In this document: piece by piece, positions 1 to 5,919 of the stretch | Layout of the letters: each line of letters starts with the position of its first letter | Numbering within the stretch: position 1 is the first letter of the stretch | Assembly: GCA_964478995.1 (NCBI GenBank) | Contig: CAYZJY010000084.1 | Coordinates: forward strand, 1 to 7,808 | DNA length: 7,808 bases | Reading direction: 5' to 3' | From: NZWG01 sp964478995 | GTDB lineage: Bacteria > Fidelibacterota > Marinisomatia > Marinisomatales > UBA1611 | The notes under the pieces: generated by a model | Told to the model about the DNA's origin: nothing | Databases searched by the model: none | What the model saw: only the letters and a program-made list of their open reading frames with translations | Program-made: the position numbers and the translations under genes

Positions 1-669
1 CCCATGCCACCCAAATGCTCCATTGATGACATTTTGTTAAATGATAGTGACATCGATGATATTGGAAATTACATGTTGAAGGATAAGGAAATTGAACTTG
101 TAGAGATGTGGAATGACTTCATCAAAGGAATCAATGGTCCACTGCCAGGATTTCCCTTTTGGGCAGACCAATTTCGAGAAACATACGGGATCGAGGAACT
201 GCCAAAATGGAAACAAAATTTTTTGATAAAAAACAGAAAATTATATAAGGATAATAAGAAATTCATTGATGGTTGGCTAAAAAGACATGGAAACCTGGAA
301 CACCTACACCAGACACATACAAAGTTTGAATGGCAAGCCGGAGGCTCTGCTAGAGACCTTTGGAGCTTGATATTCCACTTTAGGCCATCAGGTTTAAGAG
401 TCAAAAGGCCGGACTATGTGCCTGCTTTGGTGGCAATAACACAAACCTCCATTATTGGAAAAAGACGTCGTAGAATCACTCCTAGAGAGGCTGCACGCCT
501 ACAGAGTTTCCCAGATGATTTTAAGATCCATAATGATAGTCGTGTAGCATATAAACAATTCGGGAATGCCGTTAATGTGGAAGTTGTAAAACATTTGGCA
601 TCAGAATTATTGAAAATAAATTATAACGGTAAGTTGAAAATAGAAAAAACACAGAAGGAACTTTTTTAG
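1..669 (+). CDS. C5-cytosine DNA methyltransferase, C-terminal part (5' end outside window)
   Basis: The frame is open from the first base, so the start codon and catalytic half lie to the left. The 222 codons seen begin at the SIDDIL stretch that normally follows motif VIII, run through a target-recognition region (with FRPSGLRVKRP and PALVAITQTSIIG at about residues 126-151), and end with the two hallmark C-terminal motifs. Motif IX is RRITPREAARLQSFPDDF and motif X is YKQFGNAVNVEVV. These are diagnostic of the Dcm/type II family, which transfers a methyl group from S-adenosylmethionine to C5 of cytosine. The catalytic PCQ and ENV motifs cannot be seen here. The gene faces a PD-(D/E)xK nuclease gene tail to tail with 34 bp between stop codons, a common arrangement for a type II restriction-modification pair. 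The recognition sequence cannot be told from this fragment. The ATG at position 4 is internal, not the start. Confidence 0.93.
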   Translation, partial: PMPPKCSIDDILLNDSDIDDIGNYMLKDKEIELVEMWNDFIKGINGPLPGFPFWADQFRETYGIEELPKWKQNFLIKNRKLYKDNKKFIDGWLKRHGNLEHLHQTHTKFEWQAGGSARDLWSLIFHFRPSGLRVKRPDYVPALVAITQTSIIGKRRRRITPREAARLQSFPDDFKIHNDSRVAYKQFGNAVNVEVVKHLASELLKINYNGKLKIEKTQKELF

Positions 670-703
670 GATCAACTTTCGAGTATTAGCAAAATTTTTT
701 CTA

Positions 704-1268
704 TCATTTATTATTTATTTCTCTTATCCAACCTTTTATTCCATCTTTCATGTAATTTTTTAATGATTCTTTTTTTGAAATATCTGCCTGTTGGATACTG
801 ATCCCTTCTTTCTCAGTCAGTAGAATCAGATCATCCTTTTCAAGTCTGCACTGGATTTGATCTCCTGTTCGCACATGGTGATCAAAAACCCTATCCCAGT
901 CAGTAATTGCAGATATATATCGGGGTGATGTGTTTGCTATTAATAGATAATCAAAACTTTTTTCGAATTGCTGTATTTCCCCTCTTGTATTCTTTAATTG
1001 AATGGATTTTGTAGCAAAATTATTCTTTATAATTTTTTTTTTCTGTTTTTACTTCAATTTTTATTTCTCCAACAACTAGGTCATAACCTACTTCATCAAC
1101 ATATTCAGCCTTTCCATTGCTGCAGATCTCTAGTGCGGTACAAATGACCTCTCCCTTCATCATTCTCCATGAAGCCTGATTGAACTGGCTACCTAATTTG
1201 TCTACAGTATTGAAAAATAGACTCCAATCCCAAGATTTTATATTTCTTACTATTTCTTTATCATTCAT
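704..1268 (-). CDS. Probable type II restriction endonuclease, PD-(D/E)xK fold, frameshifted
   Basis: The first frame runs 82 codons from the ATG at 1268 to a TAA at 1020. Residues 40-74 hold a PD-(D/E)xK-type signature: E40 in a helix (MMKGEVICTALE), D63 in VGYDLVV, then E72-V-K74 in IKIEVKT. Directly after this the coding strand has ten A (1033-1042). Removing one A opens a continuous frame to a TGA at 704-706, giving a coherent protein of 187 aa whose second half includes SIQLKNTRGEIQQF, FDYLLIANT and FDHHVRTGDQIQC. That size suits a small type II enzyme. It is convergent with the cytosine methyltransferase and is probably its partner. The start codon lies 10 bp after the stop of the upstream sorting-domain gene, with no strong ribosome site, so co-transcription is possible. 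The break may be a homopolymer sequencing error, a real inactivation, or transcriptional slippage. I do not recognise the exact enzyme family or target site. Confidence 0.75.
1033..1042 (-). other. Frameshift site: ten-A run inside the restriction endonuclease gene
   Basis: On the coding (minus) strand this is G followed by ten A and then TT. With ten A the frame stops seven codons after the first GAA codon of the run. With nine A (or twelve) it continues for about 110 more codons to a natural end. A-runs of nine or more are known slippage sites for RNA polymerase and also a common indel site in sequencing. The sequence alone cannot distinguish these. Confidence 0.85.
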
Positions 1269-1278
1269 TGCAACTGAA

Positions 1279-2186
1279 CTATCTCAATAGGAGCATCTTT
1301 TTTGTCTTACCATATCCTCCTGCTTGAATGGTATAAAGATAGGAGCCAGACGACACAGGTATTCCCTGATCATTGAACCCATTCCATTGGACATGATTTT
1401 GACCTGCCTTTTGGACATTATTCAACAATTTCCTTACTACTCTCCCATTTATATCATAGACTGTGATCTCAACCTTTTCATCTTTTAGAATTTCATATCT
1501 TAAAGTGGTAAATGGATTGAAAGGATTGGGATAATTATCCATGAGATTAAACCTTTTAGGACCTTCTTGCCTAGCACCATCAGTAATGGTTGAAACGGTT
1601 TCATTAAAATAAAATATTATGTCAACTAATACATGCTCACTCTGTCCGTTAAGATCAAAAATGTCTAATTGAACTGTTCCCACTCCAGACTCATTTACCC
1701 ATACCAATACACCGCAAGGTATAGAATCACCGGCATTCATTTCAAAAGATACACTATCTACTGTTTCATTATAACAGATTGCTGCCACACAGATCGAAGA
1801 GGTCCAACCTTCTTCAATAGCATTCAATCGTCTTACCACAGCTAGATTGACCACATCAGAAGATGTATTATGAATCATGCCATTAAATGNNNNNNNNNNN
1901 NNNNNNNNNNNNNNNNNNNNNNNNNNNNNNNNNNNNNNNNNNNNNNNNNNNNNNNNNNNNNNNNNNNNNNNNNNNNNNNNNNNNNNNNNACCACAGCTAG
2001 ATTGACCACATCAGAAGATGTATTATGAATCATGCCATTAAATGAGCCTACGGAATCTGATGATATATCAATGGTTGTACTATCATGATGAAATTCAAAA
2101 GGAGGATCCAGTAATAGGTGGTCTGAAAGAAGAGTTGAAAGGGGGAAAAATATAGATAAGAAAATGGAATAGGAATTATTATTCAT
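1279..2186 (-). CDS. Secreted protein with type IX secretion sorting domain (interrupted by assembly gap)
   Basis: Merging the two identical 55-base flanks of the N run gives one uninterrupted frame of 250 aa from the ATG at 2186 to the TAG at 1279, so I treat both halves as one gene. The N-terminus has a hydrophobic stretch (SIFLSIFFPLSTLL, about residues 7-20) that looks like a signal peptide. The middle (about 50-145) is a beta-rich domain with HNTSSDVVNL, EGWTSSICVAAICY and SGVGTVQLDIFDLNG, a pattern I associate with type IX cargo. The end (about 161-250) is a type A sorting domain: DNYPNPFNPFTTLRYEI, then VYDINGRVVRKL, and a final YLYTIQAGGYGKTKKMLLLR. Such domains direct export through the type IX system and are usually removed on the outer surface. 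The gene starts 4 bp after the lipoprotein gene ends and has no clear ribosome site, suggesting translational coupling. The cargo's function is unknown. Confidence 0.85.
1835..1889. repeat. 55-bp direct copy, left flank of the N gap
   Basis: Identical base for base to 1990-2044. It is most likely a k-mer-length contig overlap that the scaffolder did not merge. Collapsing the pair and the N run (155 bp in total) joins the coding frame on both sides. A genuine tandem repeat hidden in the gap is the alternative. Confidence 0.9.
1890..1989. other. Assembly gap: 100 N
   Basis: Exactly 100 undetermined bases, the conventional filler for a scaffold gap of unknown size. The identical 55-base flanks suggest that the two contigs really overlap, so the true gap is probably zero or negative. 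Confidence 0.98.
1990..2044. repeat. 55-bp direct copy, right flank of the N gap
   Basis: This is the second copy of the 55 bases at 1835-1889. It encodes the same peptide, running from the FNG/MIHNTSSD stretch to VNLAV, in the sorting-domain gene. After collapse the right-hand contig supplies the N-terminal 51 codons and the left-hand contig the remaining 199. Confidence 0.9.
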
Positions 2187-2190
2187 TGAA

Positions 2191-3309
2191 CTATTCTATA
2201 TACACACCAGTTGCCTCGCCAAGTTGCCACTCAGCATCTTCTAAGTTTACCCTCTGTCCATTACGATAGTAACACGGAAAAATTGGAGAATTATAATAAA
2301 GTGGATCATTGTAATCCATTATGAATGTGTAATAAAACCCAACTGTTATCTTTACATCGTTCGCAACAGCTATGTCATAGAGCCATGTTTGTTGCGTATC
2401 TGAGACTGCACTACTTAACTCGTGAAGATTACCATTTGTCCATTTACATCCAATATCAAATGTGAAAAGGTTTCCAGTAGTGTAGCCAGCTAGATATATG
2501 TCATTACCATCTAGAAAAATTCCAAATGCAGTAGCACCATAGCCACTTCTTGGAAGGTTAACCTTGTTACCATTTTTCCAATAGCAGGCGTTCCAGTTGT
2601 CTGTGCTTTGTGCATCAATTTCTCCTGCAATGTAAAAATCATCACCCTTAAAGGCTATATCATAGGCATCTCCAAAATAGCTAGTATTATGAAGGTTGTT
2701 AATATTACCATTCTTCCAATAGCATGCGATAGATGCATGGTTTTGAATCCGCCAGCCCGTAACATAAACATCACCATTATTAATACCGATACTGTTAGCC
2801 ATTGCATCGACACTTGAATTTGTTAAATCAGTTCTTACACCATTTTTCCAATAACAGGCATTTGTTCCAAAAGTTGTTCCATCAGATCGAACACCTGATA
2901 CATACACATCTCCGTTGTCCACTGCAATCCCAGTGGCCTCTACGTCAGACTGACCACCTCCTTCCAGATCATAACGAACTCCATTAACCCAATAGCATGC
3001 CTCTCCGTTCCATCCTGTGGAGTCAAACCATTGCCCCACAACATATACATCTCCATTCTGAACAATGATGTCCTCAGCAGCACCATATTCCAGATCTACC
3101 CTGAGACCATCAAGCCAGTAACAGGCTACCATTTGAGTTAAAGTTGAGTCTTGGTAGAAACCTGATATGTACACCTTTCTGCCATCTATTATGGGTACAG
3201 AGGTTTGCCCCTCTTCTTGATCATTCTCTTGGTTTTCATCATTATCTTCACAACCAAGAATTAAAAGGGTCAAACCCAAAAAAAAGGTGTATTTATTCAA
3301 TATGCTCAT
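2191..3309 (-). CDS. Lipoprotein with seven Cys-containing propeller-like repeats
   Basis: The protein has 372 aa. A lipoprotein signal peptide (LTLLILG-C20) is followed by a strongly acidic linker (EDNDENQENDQEEG). This resembles the export signal of surface-exposed lipoproteins in Bacteroidetes, so an outer-surface location is inferred. From about residue 46 to the end are seven repeats of 42-54 aa. Each starts near (V/I/F)Y(V/I)(S/A/T)G, has a core like ACYWKNG followed by a (D/N)L turn, and ends in a -DI-G-D pair such as GIAVDNGD. Every repeat keeps one cysteine: ACYW five times, then GCKW and PCYY. Seven four-strand units would suit a seven-bladed beta-propeller, which is inference. The ligand or partner is unknown. 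The start ATG lies 8 bp after the small membrane protein gene and is preceded by TAGGG, and the next gene follows after 4 bp, so this is the middle of a three-gene operon. Confidence 0.9.
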   Translation of the reverse strand: MSILNKYTFFLGLTLLILGCEDNDENQENDQEEGQTSVPIIDGRKVYISGFYQDSTLTQMVACYWLDGLRVDLEYGAAEDIIVQNGDVYVVGQWFDSTGWNGEACYWVNGVRYDLEGGGQSDVEATGIAVDNGDVYVSGVRSDGTTFGTNACYWKNGVRTDLTNSSVDAMANSIGINNGDVYVTGWRIQNHASIACYWKNGNINNLHNTSYFGDAYDIAFKGDDFYIAGEIDAQSTDNWNACYWKNGNKVNLPRSGYGATAFGIFLDGNDIYLAGYTTGNLFTFDIGCKWTNGNLHELSSAVSDTQQTWLYDIAVANDVKITVGFYYTFIMDYNDPLYYNSPIFPCYYRNGQRVNLEDAEWQLGEATGVYIE

Positions 3310-3317
3310 GTTTTGCC

Positions 3318-3443
3318 CTATTTATTTAGATTGTAAATGTTCAAGATCAAAAATACAATGATCATAAATCCTAGAATGGCGAGTCTAAGTGTCCTTGGAT
3401 CTATCCTAATTACTTTTTCTTTTTCTTCCTCTTTAATTCCCAT
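3318..3443 (-). CDS. Small single-pass membrane protein, 41 aa
   Basis: An ATG at 3441-3443 opens a 41-codon frame ending in TAG at 3318-3320. An AAGGA ribosome site (3453-3457) sits 9 bases upstream. The N-terminal 20 residues are highly charged (MGIKEEEKEKVIRIDPRTLR), followed by one hydrophobic segment, LAILGFMIIVFLILNIY, at about residues 21-37, and a short NLNK tail. The positive charges just before the helix suggest a cytoplasmic N-terminus. It ends 8 bp before the repeat lipoprotein and probably leads that operon. I do not recognise a family. The good ribosome site, clean topology and tight spacing favour a real gene. Confidence 0.72.
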   Translation of the reverse strand: MGIKEEEKEKVIRIDPRTLRLAILGFMIIVFLILNIYNLNK

Positions 3444-3519
3444 TTTCACTAGTCCTTATTTAAAACATGTAATCCTAGATGATGATAAGAATAATTTTTA
3501 GCATATATGGGAATCAACT

Positions 3520-4230
3520 CTAGTCATTAACCGGACGAAGTTTTTTATGCTCAACAATGATGACCTTTACAGTATCCTTACCAATATTCTTCATCTGATG
3601 TTTAACAATTTTGTCTCCGTGGCCAACAAAACCATCAGGCACATCCATCTCTCTGACCGTACCATCTGGAAGTGTATTTTGTAATTTTCCACCTTTTATA
3701 CCATAATAGGTTATGACACCATGCTCATGCATGTTGTCACTTTGACCTGGTGCAAAAGTGACCTCTAAGACCTTCACATCATCATTTTCAAGTAATACCT
3801 TATATACATCAGGTGAGACAACTTCAGGGAGAATGAGTTGTTTCATTGGCTCATAATTCGCGTCAGACCTCTTCTGTTCGACAAGGAGTATTTTGATGAC
3901 ATCATCACCAATGTTTGTTACTTGATGTCTTTGACTTTTACTATTATGTCCAGTAAACCCGGTTGCGATCTCCCTCTCATTTACAGTCCCATCTGGGAGA
4001 GTGACCTGAGCCTTTCCTCCCTGCAGGAGGTAGAATGTCACAGGGTCATGATCATGCATGTTGTCACCCTGACCTGGTGCAAAAGTGACTTCCATGACCT
4101 TGACGTCATCGTTGTCCAACAAAACTTTATAAATCTCAGGAGATACAACTTCTGGGAGCAAACGATTTTCTTTTGATCCAGAGCATGAGATGAGGATCAA
4201 TATTATTGATGAAATAAATAATCTTATCAT
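3520..4230 (-). CDS. Tandem-cupin lipoprotein
   Basis: I chose the ATG at 4228-4230 because AAAGG (4238-4242) lies 7 bases upstream and the protein then opens with a lipoprotein signal, MIRLFISSIILILIS-C16. The frame is open further upstream, but that extension would bury the signal. The 236-aa product has two copies of a cupin fold offset by 109 residues. Each starts LPEVVSP(E/D)(I/V)YKVLL and has a metal-binding-like NMH(D/E)H pair (H59/H61 and H168/H170), TLPDGTV, and a later KSQRHQ or KIVKHQ histidine. The glutamate usual in cupin motif 1 is not evident. The copies are still similar at DNA level, so the duplication is fairly recent. A metal-dependent or ligand-binding role in the periplasm or envelope is plausible, with substrate unknown. 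It is separated by 76 bp from the 41-aa gene downstream and is divergent from the selenoprotein gene. Confidence 0.88.
   Translation of the reverse strand: MIRLFISSIILILISCSGSKENRLLPEVVSPEIYKVLLDNDDVKVMEVTFAPGQGDNMHDHDPVTFYLLQGGKAQVTLPDGTVNEREIATGFTGHNSKSQRHQVTNIGDDVIKILLVEQKRSDANYEPMKQLILPEVVSPDVYKVLLENDDVKVLEVTFAPGQSDNMHEHGVITYYGIKGGKLQNTLPDGTVREMDVPDGFVGHGDKIVKHQMKNIGKDTVKVIIVEHKKLRPVND
3721..3831. repeat. Intragenic direct repeat, copy in second cupin domain
   Basis: Partner of 4048-4158. It covers the start of the second cupin domain, from LPEVVSP to MHEH, read on the minus strand. Confidence 0.75.
4048..4158. repeat. Intragenic direct repeat, copy in first cupin domain
   Basis: It pairs with 3721-3831. 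The two 111-bp segments have the same length, are offset by 327 bp (109 codons) and agree at roughly four bases in five by eye. The longest shared stretches surround the codons for NMH(D/E)H and FAPGQ. The repeat reflects internal gene duplication rather than a mobile element. Confidence 0.75.
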
Positions 4231-4237
4231 TGTTTTA

Positions 4238-4242
4238 CCTTT
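4238..4242 (-). promoter_or_regulatory. Ribosome binding site of the cupin lipoprotein
   Basis: AAAGG on the minus strand, 7 bases before the ATG at 4228-4230. It decides the start in favour of the lipoprotein signal peptide rather than the longer open frame beginning at 4308. Confidence 0.6.
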
Positions 4243-4251
4243 TAATTGATT

Positions 4252-4273
4252 ATGGTAATTAATTAAATACCAT
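4252..4273. promoter_or_regulatory. 22-bp near-perfect palindrome, possible operator
   Basis: ATGGTA and TACCAT arms flank a TTAATTAA-type centre. Twenty of the 22 positions are symmetric. It lies 21 bp upstream of the cupin start codon in the 189-bp divergent spacer. That is a plausible site for a dimeric repressor or a hairpin in the leader, but AT-rich DNA yields such palindromes by chance. No other copy was noticed in the window. Confidence 0.3.
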
Positions 4274-4363
4274 TTAAACCTACTTATTAATTCTAATACA
4301 ATAAACACCAGGAGTAATAATTAATACTATAAGAAAAATCATTAACTACGGGAAATATAATTT

Positions 4364-4393
4364 TTGTTATTATTATTACAGGATCATTATAAT
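4364..4393 (+). promoter_or_regulatory. Putative promoter of the selenoprotein gene
   Basis: A perfect TATAAT (4388-4393) lies 18 bp downstream of TTGTTA (4364-4369), which matches four of six bases of the -35 consensus. Transcription would begin near 4400, giving a leader of about 20 bases with the GGAGG site. The strand is AT-rich, and promoter preferences in this lineage are not known to me, so only the -10 is persuasive. Confidence 0.42.
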
Positions 4394-4407
4394 AGCATAT
4401 GATTTTT

Positions 4408-4412
4408 GGAGG
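4408..4412 (+). promoter_or_regulatory. Ribosome binding site of the selenoprotein gene
   Basis: GGAGG lies 7 bases before the ATG at 4420. It rules out the upstream in-frame ATG at 4399, whose coding sequence would contain this site, and it leaves a clean signal peptide at the N-terminus. Confidence 0.8.
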
Positions 4413-4419
4413 ATCAATC

Positions 4420-5646
4420 ATGACTAAAACATATCTCTACATCATACCAAGTATTTTCATCATGTCCTTATTAGGGCCATTTGTTCAGGCTCAACAATTG
4501 GATCCACAGGATATCGCATATAATGAACTAAGACAGATCGTCGAAAGGGCATCAAGGGTAAACGCAAGGGTCTGGCTTGAAGATTTTACTGGGATCAACT
4601 GAACATACTGTCCAAATGCGAGTTTCGCAATTGACAGTCTGATCCAAGATTTTCCAGATGTATTGAATACAGTTGAATGGCATTCACCCAATTACACACC
4701 CGGAGACATAGATTTTTGCTTTGTAGGTTCTGGATGCACTCATGATCATGCAGAAGGCTATGTATATTCTCAAAGAGGTGCAATGTATGATGTAGGAGGT
4801 ATCCCTCACATGCAGTGGAATGGCACTTTTGAAGAGGTTGGTGCTGGTGCACCATGGACGGCTAGATACGATGACTATTACCCTTATGTGATCGAATATA
4901 GTGCAGAGCAGACACCATTTGAGATAGAGATAACTGGTTCTTACGTATCTGTCGATCCAACGGTTACATATAATATTGAGGTGATCTGGAATGATGAGAG
5001 CAGGACGAATAGACCAGGAGGAGACCTCGCAGTAGAGGTTATTGTAGCTGAAGATAGTATCTTATCTTGGTGGTCTGCGCCTGAAGTATGGCATTATGCA
5101 AGAAATGTTAGTAGAGATTTTCTAACCTTTCATGATGATAATAAGAACATGATCGACATTGAGGTTGGTGAGACACAGAATTTTTCTGGCTCATTTGAAA
5201 TTTCAGACTCATGGGTTGGTGATAATCTTAAGATAATTGCCATCATCCAAAATCTGGATAATTATGATGTTTTACAATCCAAGATCGTCAGTGTATTGAG
5301 AGATCTAGATCAGGATGTAGATGACGATGGCATTCCAAATACTGAAGATAATTGTCCTACAATCCATAATACTACCCAAGAAGACACAGATGGGGATGAT
5401 ATTGGAGATGCATGCGATTATTGCAATGACCTTGTCAATATCGTGGGTAATGTCAATCTTGATGCATCAGGAGAGGACTACGTCCCCATAATTGATGTAG
5501 TGGATATACTATCTCTCTCTGAACTACTAAACAATACAGGTCTCCCTGCAAATGACTGCCAGTCAGTAGATGTATTGGAGGATGGACAAATTGATCAATG
5601 GGATTTGTTGGTACTTATCGACCTAGTGATGAGTGGCGGGAACTAA
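4420..5646 (+). CDS. Probable exported selenoprotein: Omp28-like thioredoxin fold (UxxC) with TSP3 and dockerin-like C-terminus
   Basis: The gene has 408 codons with one in-frame TGA at codon 61 and a TAA end. Residues 1-24 are a type I signal peptide (ending VQA before QQ). The thioredoxin-like domain follows: WLEDFTGIN, then TGA61, then TYC64PNASFAIDSL. The paralogue at 6044-6886 reads IEEFTGAWCGYCPIGAYIVESL, so the TGA sits on the first active-site cysteine. Coding character and homology continue unbroken after it, including HSPNY and the cis-proline loop VGGIPHMQWNG (P129). About 155-295 is the Omp28 beta domain (TYNIEVIWND, IIAIIQNLDNYDVLQ). About 295-332 has TSP3-type calcium repeats (DVDDDGIPNTEDNCP, DTDGDDIGDACD), and about 340-403 has two dockerin-like segments (PIIDVVDILSLSELL, DGQIDQWDLLVLIDLVM). 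The likely role is a periplasmic or surface thiol/selenol oxidoreductase with unknown substrate. The alternatives are a nonsense mutation or a sequencing error. The downstream hairpin and the intact remainder favour selenocysteine. Confidence 0.83.
4600..4602 (+). other. In-frame UGA, predicted selenocysteine codon (Sec61)
   Basis: TGA in frame between AAC and ACA. It aligns with the first Cys of FTG-x-x-C-x-x-C-P in the neighbouring paralogue, giving FTGIN-U-TYC-P. Reading TGA as tryptophan would put Trp at the cysteine position, and the zinc-ribbon gene in this window ends on TGA, so wholesale recoding is unlikely. Confidence 0.82.
4607..4638 (+). promoter_or_regulatory. Candidate bacterial SECIS hairpin
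   Basis: ACTGTC (4607-4612) pairs perfectly with GACAGT (4633-4638). C4613 is bulged, A4614-A4615 pair with T4631-T4632, A4616 opposes A4630, and TGCGA (4617-4621) pairs with TCGCA (4625-4629). The apical loop is GTT (4622-4624). That is 13 base pairs in total. The loop begins with G, and 19 bases separate it from the TGA. As I recall the bacterial SECIS model, the loop is small, has a G in its first two positions, and lies about 16-37 nt after UGA, so all three features agree. In the cell SelB bound to Sec-tRNA would recognise it. The hairpin lies inside the coding sequence, as is usual in bacteria. Confidence 0.78.
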
Positions 5647-5705
5647 GTTCTCTTGTTTTGATGATATATGATTCTATGAATTGATAGATCAGGTACTCAA
5701 AGTTA

Positions 5706-5918
5706 TCAGGTTGTAAAAAAGTCAAAAATGTCTGATAATTTTGAAGTTGCCCTTCCTTTGAAGAATTCTGTGTAGGTACATTTGGAACATGTAACTGTGC
5801 TAAATTTACTTCTCTGTACATTGAATATCTTTTGCCAGAAACTACCGGCAACCCTTATCTCACCAATTTCATATTCGTTGTTCTCACATTTTGGACAAGA
5901 CCAGTTTTCATGTTGCAT
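5706..5918 (-). CDS. Small zinc-ribbon protein (predicted nucleic-acid-binding, DUF2082-like)
   Basis: The protein has 70 aa. Two CxxC knuckles, C8-PK-C11 and C44-SK-C47, flank a conserved middle with YEIGEIRVAG, KIFNVQ and FSTVTCSKCTYTEFF, ending LSDIFDFF. This matches what I remember of the short zinc-ribbon family with the pattern CPKC...GEIR..G.....IF..Q...F..VTC..CGYTEFY, annotated as nucleic-acid binding without an established function. The start ATG lies 1 bp after the stop of the 48-aa membrane gene, and AAAGGA about 9 bases upstream serves as its ribosome site. It is therefore the last gene of the minus-strand cluster. It ends on TGA, showing that TGA is an ordinary stop in this genome. 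It converges on the selenoprotein gene with 59 bp between stops, where I see no clear terminator hairpin. Confidence 0.88.
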   Translation of the reverse strand: MQHENWSCPKCENNEYEIGEIRVAGSFWQKIFNVQRSKFSTVTCSKCTYTEFFKGRATSKLSDIFDFFTT

Positions 5919-5919
5919 G

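Noticed and set aside
69..404. Minus-strand frame of 111 codons inside the methyltransferase
   Set aside because: It is a shadow of the methyltransferase C-terminal region, has no recognisable domain, and overlaps a confidently identified gene.
670..703. Bidirectional terminator between methyltransferase and nuclease
   Set aside because: It contains an A4T6 run but no stem of useful length, so it was not called.
1835..2044. Tandem repeat or recombination site flanking the N run
   Set aside because: Exact identity over 55 bases, placement against a 100-N filler, and in-frame joining after collapse all point to an assembly artefact.
3838..4176. Plus-strand frame of 112 codons across the cupin gene
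   Set aside because: It is antisense to the duplicated cupin domains, has no ribosome site, and has a composition expected of a shadow frame.
4420..4602. A separate 60-aa protein ending at the TGA
   Set aside because: It would be a signal peptide plus half an active-site motif. Homology and frame continue directly past the TGA, so it is not a natural end.
4600..4602. TGA read as tryptophan (alternative genetic code)
   Set aside because: Tryptophan is encoded by TGG elsewhere in the window, the zinc-ribbon gene uses TGA as its stop, and tryptophan would fall on the cysteine position of the motif.
4663..5646. An independent gene starting at the TTG at 4663
   Set aside because: No ribosome site precedes it, it would lack a signal peptide, and it would begin in the middle of the thioredoxin fold.
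5647..5705. Terminator between the convergent selenoprotein and zinc-ribbon genes
   Set aside because: The 59-bp spacer is AT-rich but I found no GC-rich stem followed by a T run.
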